Positions 22,535-34,055 are shown, counted from the stretch's first letter. The stretch: 64,000 nucleotides of DNA from Rostrohypoxylon terebratum (GCA_022497145.1 MU385883.1:124001-188000); one strand, 5' to 3'. A program made the numbers and translations. Notes: generated from the sequence alone by a model not told the origin.

Positions 22535-23297
22535 TTATTTTCTCTGGGCAGCGACGGGTTCCCATGCCGTGATCTTAGCTTTTGTCCTGCATATAGATAT
22601 TAGCATACAACGCAATTATATCCGAGACTGAACGGCGTACGTGTTGTAAGGCCTGTATGCGCCTTTTGTGAGGGTGTAGTTGGGGATTGTCTTAGCATCG
22701 GTGTCTTCCCAGGGCCGTCTCTGATACGCAAGCAATGAATCTTCGGTAGGCGGCTTGTCGACGGAGTAGGAGATCCAGGCGTGCCAGCCGGGTTCAATCT
22801 GGGCTCTGGATTGAGGTATTAGTGGACAAGTCCGTAACACTATCCTTGAGGTACGCGTACGCATCATAATCGTGGACCTTGTAGTCTACCCATCGTGTTC
22901 GGACTGCGCTCTGTCAGTAAATATCCAACTCTTAGTAAATTCATCTGAGAACTGGACAACATACGGGGCAGTTCTTCATTGTTCTCGAAGTATTTGTTGC
23001 CGAACCGATCGGTACCGATCAAAGTACCAGCCTTGGTATCGCCTAACGAATGTTAGAGCTTCCTCTATCGTTCCATAGTAACAGCAACATGGTCTTTCCG
23101 TACCGATATACTATTCGAGGGCGCGGCCGTTAGTTTCGGAGTACAAACTCAAGGGTGTGCGGCTCGACGACGTACCTGCATTTGGTGCCAAGCATCCTGT
23201 CGCGATGTTAGCAGAAGTATAGAAGCCTTTCAAGTTGATGATGTACCTTGATTCCTACTCGCCAGAGATTGGCGAGAGTTCTTGGGATAGTCGACAT
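22535..23297 (-). CDS. Complex I accessory subunit NDUFA12 (B17.2 / 13.4 kDa)
   Basis: Seven exons on the minus strand, 23297-23247, 23196-23176, 23110-23104, 23042-22965, 22903-22861, 22805-22641 and 22586-22535, give 138 residues. The protein shows the family hallmarks in order: RTLANLWRVG, IGDTKAGTLIGTDRFGNKYFE, RTRWVDYK, the signature QIEPGWHAWISYSVDKPPTED, PNYTLTKGAYRPYNTT and a C-terminal TAWEP. It is an accessory subunit of respiratory complex I, on the matrix side of the inner mitochondrial membrane. Exon 3 is only 7 nt (TATATCG) but is required to keep the frame and to supply the conserved Ile-Gly of IGDTKAG. The last intron (22587-22640, GCTAAT branch site) removes an in-frame stop, and its exon supplies the family C-terminus. 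It is transcribed divergently from PGS1 across about 400 bases. The NDUFAF2 paralogue is less likely because of the PGWHAW context. Confidence 0.95.
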
Positions 23298-23694
23298 GTT
23301 GGGCGAAGCTTGTTGTGCTATCGCCTCAGGTGTTGCTTCAATCGTGAATTGATTTGGTTGATTTGAGGTCATCGATCATCGCATCGAATCCAATTGGGCG
23401 GAACTTGGAACTGTCCGACAAAAGCCCGGCTATTCATCGGACCGTAATGTATCTAAGTACTCATTATGTAATTCAGAATCCACTCGTGTACAACGTCATT
23501 CTGCATCCATTCATCCATTCATCCCTGTCAGATCACTCTTAGCTTTAGCTTTACTCTGAGCTAAAAAGAGCTAAAAAGATCTTGAAAATTCACAGCCGTT
23601 TCACATTCAACAAAACAAAATCGTCGGTTCACACGCTCAACGCCTCTTAACATGACATGAGCATAAAACGCCGCATCTATCCCTAGTACTTGCG
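23298..23694. promoter_or_regulatory. Shared divergent promoter, NDUFA12 and PGS1
   Basis: 397 bases separate the start codons of two divergently transcribed mitochondrial genes. The segment includes two adjacent AGCTAAAAAGA-type copies near 23561-23581. No gene lies inside, so it is expected to act as a bidirectional promoter. Confidence 0.55.
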
Positions 23695-25474
23695 ATGATA
23701 ATTAGGGGCGCGCCAAGATGCGGTGTAAAGCTGCGGCCTACACTGGCTCGTCCAGCGAATCGGTATGGCCAGCAATGCTGCCGCCGATATTCCACACCAC
23801 CGAGCTATGCACCTACACCTAGCAACTCCGTAAGCTCCAGCGGGATGTTAGCACCGTTCACAAATGAACTAGATAAAATTGCACCATCATTCAAGATCAG
23901 CGGATCTCAAATACAAATCATAAGAACACCAACAGATTTCTACGAGACATTGAAGGTCTGCGATTTAGCATTTCAATACTCAAGTAAATCAAGACTCAAA
24001 TACCTGTGTTGACATTGCTAGGCCAGGATACGTAGTGCCAAGAAACGAATATTCCTTTCTACTCTATACATTGGAAAGTCGGAGAAAGAGCTTGTATGAG
24101 GATGATTCAACTACTCGCTTTATCAACATGATTATGCTAACTCGAAGTGAGATTGCAACCCTCCAAGATGCTCTTCGCGCCAACCCCGAGCTGAAATTGA
24201 GCATTCTTACCGATGCTCTCCGCGGGACGAGAGAAGCACCTGAACCATCGTGCGCTTCTCTGCTTGCCCCTCTTATTACAGAGTTTGGGTCCGATCGCGT
24301 TGAGATCCGCATGTACCATACTCCAAATCTGACTGGCCTGCGGAAGAAACATATACCCAAGCGCATTAACGAAGGATGGGGCTTACAGCATATGAAGCTC
24401 TACGGAATCGATGACGAGATTATTCTTTCAGGGTACTTCAACCCATCCTTGAACCGAAACATTAGCTAATATCATCCACCTAGTGCAAATCTTTCCAGCG
24501 ATTATTTTACAAACCGTCAGGATCGATATCATCTCTTTTCATCCAGCCAAGTGACAAACTATTTCTGGGCACTTTACCAGGGTGTCACGTCGCTCAGCTT
24601 CGCAGTGCAACCCGCGAAAGATGAGGCTGCAGGGTTTAGACTTTATTGGCCATCAACAAATACTGCCCCGTCGCCTCTTGAGCGCCCTACTGAGTATATC
24701 TCAAAAGCTACAGAGGTTGTGAGTAGCCTCATAGCGCCGAAGGAGCTTCCTGGCAACACCAAATCACCCAGCCCCACGTCAGCTACTTCGCAAGACACAA
24801 CGGTTTATATGCTTGGCCAGCTCTCTCAACTTATGAAACCAGATGCATCGACTGAATTACCTGCGATCACACATGTCTTAAAAGTATTAGGTACACCAGA
24901 GTATGCAGGCTCATCGTGGACTTTCACGGCCGGGTACTTTAACCCGGCCCCTTCACTCACGAATCTGCTGCTTTCCACAGCATCGCAAAACAACGTGGTA
25001 ATAACAGCATCGCCTTATGCGAATGGTTTTTACAAATCAAAGGGCGTATCGGGACTTCTACCAGACGCATACACCCTCCTAGCCCGAAGATTTCTTCGCG
25101 CAGTTCAAGAGCGAAAGCAAAACTCAGCTGTCATCCTCAAAGAGTGGAGGAGAGGGACTGTCAATGAGCCTGGTGGATGGACGTACCACGCGAAAGGGTT
25201 ATGGATAACCCTTCCTCACGAGCAGGATCCTTCCATGAGTATAATTGGGAGCTCAAATTATACCAAACGCAGTTACTCCCATGACTTAGAGGCGGGCGCT
25301 TTGATCGTAACTCGAGACCCTGATTTGAAGAAGAGATTAGGGGATGAGCAAAAGTGGCTACAAGAATACGCAAGTCCTGTCACCCTTGATGACTTTGCGA
25401 AAACAGAAAGACGAGTCGGATTAAAGGTTCGAATTGCAATGTGGATCGTTAGCCTCGTTGGTGGCGCCTTATGA
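23695..25474 (+). CDS. PGS1: Phosphatidylglycerophosphate synthase (CDP-DAG:glycerol-3-phosphate phosphatidyltransferase)
   Basis: Four exons, 23695-23955, 24022-24093, 24152-24432 and 24484-25474, give 534 residues. The enzyme makes phosphatidylglycerophosphate from CDP-diacylglycerol and glycerol-3-phosphate, the committed step to cardiolipin, in mitochondria. Residues 1-35 are an Arg-rich presequence (MIIRGAPRCGVKLRPTLARPANRYG). The phospholipase-D-superfamily features are clear. RIRSAKKRIFLSTLYIG and LTDALRGTRE come first. HKD motif one, HMKLYGIDDEIILSGANLSSDYF, crosses intron 3. HKD motif two is HAKGLWITLP followed by IIGSSNYTKRSYSHDLEAG. It ends with MWIVSLVGGAL. Intron 2 ends in GAG, an unusual acceptor (G at -3), yet only this join keeps the family sequence ELIATLQDAL. 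NDUFA12 starts divergently upstream. Confidence 0.95.
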
Positions 25475-26101
25475 CAGTTCGGACCTCACTGAAGCCGAAA
25501 TATCAAAATTGAAGATCCCGATTACGTTTGGCGGCCAATCCGAAGACTGGATGTTCCATGGTTCTGCATTACCCGGTGGGTTTTCGCCGTTCTATTTCCC
25601 CTGCGTGAAAACGCGTGGCCGTAGACGGGCGTCAATCTACCGAGACAAGGTTCCGGGCCATCGGCGGAGCGTGTTCTTCCGCATCTGATCTTGCATGTTA
25701 TCACGATGGTACCCAGCATAGATCGTACAATACCCTTTTCTCGTCTGTCCCTGAAATTTCTAGTCGCCTTTACCGTTTCGTATTCCCTGACAGTAAATTC
25801 CCAGGGCCAATTCAAAATGCGCTCCGAAGGCCCGGGGTTTGAATGAGACGAAGTTACGCCGACATGACCCAATAGTTCACGGCTCACGCTCCGATTTTAC
25901 TAATTATGGTGATTCCTGGAGTATCGGTAATTGCTGCTAATGATACACGTTTATTGATTTAACGAAACCTACCTACCTATAGATTTATCTGATTGAACCG
26001 ATGTTTGCTAACCCCAAACTATAAGAAGTGCTTGATGCCCATGGGAAACACGATTGCCTTGTAACATCTAGGTTTGAGGCATATATGTAAATTCATTCGA
26101 A
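25475..26101. other. Intergenic, no gene seen
   Basis: About 630 bases. The frames 25434-25688 (plus) and 25522-25887 (minus) overlap each other and the PGS1 tail and have no family character. Confidence 0.5.
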
Positions 26102-27318
26102 ATGAAGTACTCGACTCTCATTGCCAGTTTAGCATCCACGGCTTCGGCCACCATTTACTATGCTGGTGTCGCCGAGTCGGGTGGAGAATTTGGTGTGTGG
26201 AGTGCTGATGCCACGAAGGGCACCGGCTTGCCTGGGACCTTTGGCGTCGACTACAAATTCATCGACGAGGCTGGAATCGACGTCCACGTAGATCAGAACC
26301 ACCTGAACCTCTTTCGCATAGCCTTCTTACTGGAGCGGATGGCACCTGTTGCGACCGGTCTAGGGAAGACATTTAACGAGACCCACTTCGATTTTTTCAA
26401 AAAGGCAGTCGACTACGTTACAATCACCAAGGGCGCGTATGCTATCTTGGATCCCCACAACTACATGCGATACAATGATCCTTCATCCCAACCTTACTCC
26501 GGCAGTGTGATCGGCAACACATCAGACTCTACCGCCGCCACGACCGAGCAATTCGGCGAGTTTTGGGGCGAGCTTGCCAAGCGCTTCGCAGACAACGAGA
26601 AGGTCATCTTCGGGCTAATGAACGAACCCCATGACATGGAAACTAGCCTAGTGCTGAAAAACAATCAAGCTGCGATCGATGCTATCCGTGCCGCGAATGC
26701 TAGCAATTTGATCCTTCTTCCCGGAAATAGTTGGACCGGAGGACACGCGTGGACCCAAGGTCCGGATCCGAATAGCGCAATTATTCAGAACTTCAAAGAC
26801 CCCCTGAATAACACGGCAATCGACATCCACGAATATCTCGATGTAGATTACAGTGGCAGCCACAGCGAGTGCGTTAGTGACCCGGCCACAAACTTGGCCG
26901 ATGTGACGGCTTGGCTAAAGGTGGGTAGTAATATCTCATCATGATCTGATCAACAGGAGTAAACTAACAATTTTTCTAGGAGAATAATCTCAAAGCCTTC
27001 ATCACCGAATTTGGCGGACACAATAACACCGGATGTGATAACATGTTGACTGACTTCATCAAGTACATGGATGACAATGATGTCTACATTGGATGGACAG
27101 CCTGGGCAGCTGGCCCGTTCTGGGGCTCTGCTAGTCCGTGCTGCACTGACTCTCAGAACTATGGGAGCTTCGAGCCTGGAAGTAAGGCTGCTGACGGTGG
27201 CCCGAGTTTGTACGATACCGTCTGGCTAAAAGTCCTGCAGCCGCTTGTTCCGACTAAGCTGCAGTGGGAGGGCAAAGCAAGTGTGGCAGGAGGAGATTTG
27301 GCCGAGTTCCCGGCGTAA
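26102..27318 (+). CDS. Secreted GH5 endo-beta-1,4-glucanase (cellulase)
   Basis: Two exons, 26102-26920 and 26980-27318, give 385 residues. Signal peptide MKYSTLIASLASTASA. The GH5 (subfamily 5-like) catalytic domain follows directly, with no carbohydrate-binding module or linker. The conserved Arg is in LNLFRIAF, DPHNYMRYN follows, the acid/base Glu175 is in GLMNEPHD, the aromatic platform is in LLPGNSWTGGHAW, IDIHEYLD comes next, and the nucleophile Glu283 is in AFITEFGG just after the intron. WTAWAAGPFWG supplies the substrate Trp. The enzyme cuts internal beta-1,4 bonds in cellulose or related glucans outside the cell. One substitution is worth noting: the usual G.NxFRIPF/FRLPF is FRIAFLLERM here. 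It is probably under carbon-source control, but no specific site was identified. Confidence 0.96.
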
Positions 27319-28783
27319 GGGCGGCTTCTCTGCTGCACGCAATTGATCATGCCTCCTACGGTATCTCACACCTTAGTCCGCGATGGCTTGAAAGCGGCTT
27401 GTGATTTGTTTATCTACGTGCCTTAAACCACCTAGTACCTAAGCGGCAAGATAGCAAATGCCGCGTCCCTTTGAATTTCAATTGGTTTGCCGGCCTCTTC
27501 AGATCCAACCAACATATCTTGAGCAACGCCATCTACGTATACGCTTAGCTGACCGATTAACAGACACTACACTCTTTGTTGAGCAATCTCGCATGCGCCA
27601 CTATATGTACTATCGCAGCGCCAAAATCTGCAAGCAACCGAAATATTGGTTGTCTCGAGAGATTAGATCGGACCGGAATTGATTACAAGGTCCGAAAGAC
27701 GGAAACAGAGGAAACAACCTATCAAAAAGATCAAAAAGTGTTTGATATTTGGAAGGCTCACGGATAGCTATGGTACCGATGAAACTTGCATACGGAAGTC
27801 GCACATCCGGGATCCACAGTCCCGACCCCCCGGAAACACCTTTCCCACCTTTTCCGCGGATGGACCCGCTGCAGCCTTCAAAGTTCATGGATCCATGGAT
27901 GTTTCTTTCCTTCCCCGGTTCCTTTGTCTTCCCCCCTCTTTTTTTTTTCACACCCTTCTCACCCTTCTCACTTGGCAATTGCAAACGCGCTTATGCGAGT
28001 GCCGCTCCGGATTGGGGTCGATCCGTTTCAACAAACCATGGTTTGATTGGGTGTTGGTTTGAAGATCATCTCACCTATATTCATCCTAGTGGCCGAGGTG
28101 TAGTGCGAGCAACGTGTAGCTCCGGAAGAGGCGCTCGCCTTCTTTGATAGCAAACTATGGATGTCACCTTGGCTTTTTTTTTCTTTGGCGTGTCAGTACT
28201 TACATAGTACTATGTAGTCACTGTAGTGACTAAAAGCTGATATCACTGCCAAGAAGTTTATGCGAGCCACCACGAATGATGGCGCCAGATGATCGCATAT
28301 ATACCGAACCATATACCTTCCCACGACTTCCGAAATCAGGCAGACACCCGTCACTAGGTATTATGTTTCTACCATGTTTCTACCCGCGAAACTGCTAGTC
28401 GTCGACGGCGTCTGTTGATTCCAGAAGCTTGGCTGTTTCCACTCTTCAGAACAAGTATTTGAGGCCCCACTACTCACTCCGGGGATCGTCGATCAGTTTC
28501 AGATCGCGTCTCCCGATAGACTCCAGTTTACGTGGTCAACCTCGCGCGATATTCATTCTGCTACATGTTTTCATGAGTATTCAAGTTATCTTGGGAAAAC
28601 CATGAGAATAATAATACAGCCCTACCCGCTCTGCCGCTCTATATATCAATCACATTTGCCATTTATAGAACTAGTTAGATTTGGTTCAAGATCTACTTTA
28701 AGCCCATGTTGAAGAGCTGACATCACTCTCATACCGACTCAGGTCTTAGCACTTCAATAGCCTCATTCTAGGGGCACGTCATT
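27319..28783. other. Intergenic, no gene seen
   Basis: A 1.46 kb spacer. Open frames in 27679-28147 overlap in all three plus frames with Pro/Phe-rich, low-complexity translations (a CCTTTCCCACCTTTTCC-type pyrimidine tract), so none is called. Inverted repeat TAGTCAC/GTGACTA near 28214-28231. Confidence 0.5.
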
Positions 28784-29773
28784 ATGGCTATATTTTCACC
28801 GTTACTCTCACTGATAGGGCTTTCGCGCTCTCTGCTATGCTACGTCTTCATCCTAACAGCTATCCATGGGACCTCATCTTTACAACAAAAGATAACAGCC
28901 CCAGACGGGGCCTGCATGACACAAGATGCCCCAAATCACCACTCTCAACAATACCCACACCTCGTGAGTGGGAATCTCAACGGAACTACACTAATAGTGC
29001 CAATCTCTCTTCAGGCCGCTCGCCGGCTCATTCCTAAGGAATATGGCATTGCTGAGGCAGCATACCGGGATTTACTACCTTCATTTCCCAAGGGCATGTA
29101 CCCGATGATGGCGCAGATCGTACATGACCACGACATACAACTTCCCATCTACAACGCCTCCATAACAGACTTTTCAGTATGTCAAACCCTTCCATTCCTT
29201 GCCACATACACTCAAGCGCCCCGCTAACAACCACAGCGCGCCTCCCTAGAATTCCCCTTCGTAGACATATTCGGCAACGGCCGCTCCTCCTTCCGCTGGG
29301 CCAGTACTTTCCTGATCTCCTCTAATAACGAACTCGCGATTCAAGGCGCCCAGGGGTATGGCGTGACCGTCCACCCGTCGACCTTCCACCCGCCCTGCGA
29401 CGCGTACGCTGCCCTAAAGAACGGCGCCACGTACGCGCATAGCCAGGCCGCTCCCGACTCCGCCAACCCTAACCAATCTAGCAAGTTCATGTCTATCACG
29501 TCGAAGCCCTCGCCGAACCGCGTCCCGTACCCGCTTGAGTTTATCAAGGCCGTCACGAATCAGCCCGTTTTCGCGGACACACAGTTATGCGATTACTTTG
29601 TTAGAATCTACGATACGCCGTTGAGTAGTGCGGCGACGCCGGTCATTGCCGACGTGAGCGTGGACTTGGATCCGTTTCGCGGACCCAGGAGCTGGCATGG
29701 CGTGTATGGATGGAGGGTGTCGACGCCGTTCTTGGAACCTATGATGCCAGAGGTTTGTGCGAGGAAGGAGTGA
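28784..29773 (+). CDS. Secreted acetoacetate-decarboxylase-like protein
   Basis: Two exons, 28784-29176 and 29237-29773, joined by a GT-AG intron, give 309 residues. The N-terminus has a long hydrophobic stretch (LLCYVFILTAIHG) acting as signal peptide or anchor. The body resembles the acetoacetate-decarboxylase-like beta-barrel family of fungi. LNGTTLIVPISLQAARRLIP matches the start of that fold, where the ligand-side barrel begins. It is followed by YPMMAQIVHDHDIQ, LEFPFVDIFGNGRSSFRWA and repeated short strands up to the WHGVYGWRVSTPF segment. I did not find a confidently assignable catalytic Lys, so decarboxylase activity is not claimed. Family assignment is moderate, from recall of similar fungal proteins. 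Four cysteines and N-glycosylation sites agree with secretion. A nested-stem element lies about 110 bases downstream of its stop. Confidence 0.75.
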
Positions 29774-30785
29774 GGTATTATGCGTTAGGTGCCTTATAAG
29801 AGACACCTTATCTCAATACTATCAAGTTGGGTCGCTGCCCAAAGAAAGAGCGAGCACTCTTGAGTCGGGGATCAGGGACACTCCCCTCTATCATCGGCAG
29901 GTTCGCCTCGCTTGAGAGGCTTTGCCGATGGCTCGCCTGCTATTGCCTGCCCCTCAGGTATGCGGGTACTAGAGGGGACGCATACCATGCTCAAGGCCTT
30001 ATCTCAGATCGGTTCAAGATCAAGTCGTTAAATCGCAGATCGTTGACCAAGTTATCTGCGCGCCAAGCTTTGAGACGATGATCAAGCCTTCAAAGCAATG
30101 CGTTGGCCGTCGCCTGATGAATCGCGGCATAGACCCGCAACTTCAATAATATCATATCATTACAGGCATCCAAAAAAGCTAGCTGCAATAACAAGATAGT
30201 TAAATTCAACAAATTACTACACATGTTTAGGTCCTATTACAACATTATCTAGAGTAGATAACTAGCTAACGGCTCGTCTTCTGACACTCCAGCCCCGGAA
30301 TCATCAGCAGGATCAAAAATTCGCTATGTCGAAATCGTCCTAGAAAGATGATGCGTCTATTCATCATAACAAGGGAGTGGAGAATTCCCGCCGATGGGAG
30401 GGCAATCTCATTCATTTGTAGCATGATAGCCTTGGAATTCTTCATAGGTACAAAGGCTTTCGACAGTACATCAAATAACATAGGGTTATTGTCATAATAT
30501 TCATAGCTTGTGTGCTAAGATTAGCGAGGATCGGGAGCTACCGATCCACGATCCACGGATGCTTACCCCCAGCCTTAACCAGCAATGCCTCAAAAATTAC
30601 GGCTCAGCACTAATACTATTGTCCCCCAAGTTCGCCACTTTAAAAGGTAAAAATTGCGAAGGCCTAGGCTGTTTTCAACTTGATTGGCTATCCACGGATG
30701 ACTATATAGGCATCCGCAAGTACCGGAATCCTACCCTTTCACTTGGGTCGATGACTAAGCACAAATACTTTGTCTGCGAATAGCT
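29774..30785. other. Intergenic with nested inverted repeats
   Basis: About 1.0 kb. The first 300 bases hold the structured element 29882-29986; the rest is AT-rich without a recognisable gene. The frames 29827-30081 and 30508-30783 are not supported. Confidence 0.5.
29882..29986. repeat. Nested inverted repeats, multi-stem element
   Basis: The outer arms TCCCCTCTA (29882-29890) and TAGAGGGGA (29970-29978) pair perfectly. Inside lie a hairpin CATCGGCA/TGCCGATG (29892-29899 and 29923-29930), itself holding GCCTC/GAGGC, and a second stem TGCCTG/CAGGTA (29944-29949 and 29955-29960, one G-U pair). GGTATGCG (29957-29964) can alternatively pair with CGCATACC (29979-29986). It could be a short structured RNA, a 3' UTR element of the preceding gene, or a decayed hairpin transposon. 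Confidence 0.5.
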
Positions 30786-33239
30786 TCACAGGCAATGATC
30801 GGGATTCCCAGATGGGTTCCCCCACCACGTCGGGAATGGATATGCCTTCCCACTAGCCCCGAACACTGCGAATGAAAGGACGAATATGACCAATTGCGAC
30901 CCTCCGTCCAATGCTGCTCCAATGAGATAATTATACTTGTTGTAGATATTTGGCAATCGGCGCCTTAACCAAAGTTGCGAGAAGATTCCAACCGCGATCG
31001 AGGACCATATCCACGAAGTATTTCCGTAGTAATTTACCCCAGCGTATGCGGATATTACCGCCGTATTGATAGGGTAATCCTTAACACGAGGAAATGCTCT
31101 GATCAGGACCCAATGCAGGATTGGCAAGAAAAATCCAATGAGAAGTCCGAGGGGAACGATGACATAACGTCCCGATAACCCGTACATTTCTTTTGCGAGA
31201 GCCCATGTTACCGCCTGAGAATTCATGCTCTGCACGATCGATCCACTCCAAACATTATTTCCCGAGGGGTCGAGCAATATTTCTCGTTGGCTGTTCACGA
31301 TGCTTGTCATAACTGCGTAGTTAAGGCCTGCGCCGAGGAGAGTTCCATAAATCTGCGTGATAAACATAGTTCGAGGAGGGATCTTGCAGTAGACGCCCAC
31401 TTTTAGCCAATTCGCGAGGTTGACAGCAAGAAGGATAACTTGATGAGACCAGCTGGCGAAATATAGGTTAGCCAAAGGACGACCGGGATGAACGACCCCT
31501 CCGACCATCTTAGATATTTGATTAGTCGCGACACCGCTCCCGTATAGCCCATAGAGGATGCAGGAGAAAGGCGCAATGAAAGCGCCCAGAAGAAGGGAAA
31601 TGATATAACCCCAGGGAGGAAGCGTGGTGTCGCCGATGATGTTGACAGCTAGTCCTGCGAAGAAACAAAGGACGAAGAGGGCAATGTACCACCAGTGCGG
31701 TACTTCCTTATATTTCAACATGGCCTGGTAGTGAATGTCAGGGAGCGTCCTGCTTCGTACCTGTTTCCACGCGGTAGCCATATCTTTGCCGAAGAATATG
31801 AGAACATGACTTATCAGTGCTCCTATAGCGAGGGACTGCGTGAGGTATCCCCACACTGTCGCCGAGGTCAGAAACGGTAAGCCCACCTCATTTAGCTTAT
31901 CATAGTCGATGACGCCTTGATCATTTAGTATGGCCGTCGGATGGAAGACAGTGCTGTTAGCTGCAAAGAGGGACGTTGACATGAACGGGAAGCTTTTCGC
32001 ATTCCAAGTATTCGAATAGTAGAGCCCCGACAAGGCGGCGTATAAGATCACTAATCCAATCCATGAATTCAGCTGCTGCTTGAGAGGTAAGGACAAATAT
32101 TGGCTCTGTATGTATTGCCAATCCAGACTGAAGTTGAAAATTCCGAGGCCCTCGTTGGACGAAGCCCCTCCGAAGATCGTGGAGACGATGGTCCGGGTCT
32201 TTTTAGGAGCATTGATCGTCGCTAAGCAGACAATCGAGATACCGCTAAACCACGGCATAATATAGGCCGGAAAGATTTCCCATACAGCAGCAAAAGCAAG
32301 TCCCCAACCGAACTTCTTTAGGCGACCCCGATTGGCAATACGGTCAAAATGCAGGTTCTGAAAAAGAACAACTTGCGGCAGAGATGTCCAGTAAACCATC
32401 TCCGCGGGATAGACGATCAGTGGTCTCAGCAATCCCGCCACCACAAACCCACAGAGGGAGATCGAGAAGGTAGCAAGGACCGCAGTAGAAGCAGAAACAC
32501 TTCTATCGTAGAACAATCGCTCTACCGCATATACCTTTGCAAAATATGTCAGTAATAATCCCGTCCCGGGAAGATTTCAGGGTAGATCAAAAACTCACCT
32601 CAACTCCCGATAATCCATTATTGCCAGAAGAAGCGACGAGCGACGCTACAACATGCTCTTTAATTCCAAAAGGCCGTCCGAAGTCGAGGAAACGTAGTGT
32701 GTTCTGCAGCCACTTTCCCTTGAATCGATCCGGGTTGGGGGTTAATAAAGCCCAAGCCTCTCCAAAGATGAAGACCAACACTACATGAGATGAGCCCAAA
32801 AAGTTCAATGGGCCATCTTCTCACGGAAAGACTTACGCTGTATGAAGACGGCTGAAACTTGAACTTGATACGGTTTAAAGGTGTACAGTATGGTGATCAC
32901 GCTCGAAAGAGCAGTGAAGACAGTGCCTAAGACGATGGAACGAAAAGTCAAGGCGGGATCGCCGTCGTCGCGAACAGATACCAGATATTTGGATACGTCG
33001 GCTCCTGTTGAGGTTCATTAACTATAGGCGACAGACACAGGTATGAATAATACGGATTCATTACCATTTCGAATTACTGGATGTCCTTTGACATACAAAG
33101 TCTCGTTATCTTGCTGAGGATCTTGAGAGTCTGTCTTGTGCGCTGGGTCCGATTCGTCATTGAGGGGTGCGACATGCGACTCTGTCACAATGGTCTTCTG
33201 GGGCTTTGGCGGACCATCGGTTTCGGCGAGATCCGACAT
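30786..33239 (-). CDS. Oligopeptide transporter, OPT family
   Basis: Four exons on the minus strand, 33239-33065, 33004-32837, 32780-32599 and 32534-30786, give 757 residues. The N-terminal 58 residues are hydrophilic and acidic (cytosolic tail). A dense series of hydrophobic helices follows, consistent with the 12-16 helices of OPT proteins. Family landmarks are the short helix ALTFRSIVLGTVFTALSSVITILYTFKP, NPDRFKGKWLQN-type loop, PLIVYPAEMVYWTSLPQV, the long PFSCILYGLYGSGVATNQISKMVGGVVHPGRPLANLYF region, IPPRTMFITQIYGTLLGAGLNY, and the C-terminal GNTSWIWSSIAVG. OPT carriers import tri- to hexapeptides or related metal chelates with protons at the plasma membrane. The substrate is not predictable here. 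It may help take up peptides released by secreted proteases, which is inference. All splice sites are GT-AG. Confidence 0.95.
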
Positions 33240-34055
33240 TTTCTAGTGATAGAATATTGTATCCAGACAAGACGACCGGATGATAAGTGTACTATGGATG
33301 GCCACATTGACATGTTCCTACCTTTTCCTTAGGATCTTAGACGTCTAGGTACTAGGTAGATACGCATGGCGGAAAGGAAGAGGATGGACAATTATGCTAG
33401 GCGTGGTCACACTTTCATAGTCTCTCACTTGTTTTGTTCGTCCCCCGTCGACGATATTTATTGTTTAATTAATGATGCAATGTTGAACTTGGATGGCGGA
33501 TATCCGACGGCAAAATTACCGGGGTTAATGACGAACACCTGCCTATTTCGGCAATCTGGTGTAGCAGTGGTGTGTTCTGGAGGTGGACAAAATACGCTAG
33601 AATGGCATCAGCACAACGAATAATGTCGTGACGGGTTTGTGTGTTCGTTCCAGGCCGGTTGGTATACTGTCCTCGGCCGGAACATTAGCTGCCAAGACGG
33701 AAGATCCGTATCAAGGGCTCAGAAAATTCGGGACTGGCAAGGGAGAGTGAGGATTCAGAACACGGAGGGTAGATGGTCGAAATATGCTAGGACTTCCATG
33801 TTATCTTCGTCAGGCGTGTGCTATGAAAGCCACTCACGCCCCTAGCCGTTTACGGTGCCATATGCATATGGCGACTTATCGGAGATCCATTGGATACCCC
33901 GCGAACACGAAGGCGAATAGGTGCGCCATACGTGCCATATGAATCACAAGATAACTAAGATTGTGCCAACCTATCATCGAGTTCCATTTTGCTCGAAAGA
34001 TTGATAAGATGGAGACATGCATTAGAGCGTGACCCTCTCCACCACAGCCACTGTC
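33240..34055. other. Intergenic, no gene seen
   Basis: About 800 bases, including the OPT promoter and the 3' side of the aldehyde dehydrogenase gene. It contains the 16-bp palindrome GCCATATGCATATGGC (33857-33872). The frame 33366-33623 is not supported. Confidence 0.5.

Noticed and set aside
22600..22867. Truncated NDUFA12 ending in AVQSRI
   Set aside because: A terminal intron with a GCTAAT branch site removes that stop and restores the family C-terminus.
27679..28147. Three overlapping plus-strand frames of 86-132 codons
   Set aside because: All three frames being open reflects pyrimidine-rich DNA lacking stop codons; the translations are Pro/Phe/Ser low-complexity.
29827..30081. 84-codon frame over the nested stems
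   Set aside because: It starts at TTG, and its composition follows the inverted repeats rather than a protein.
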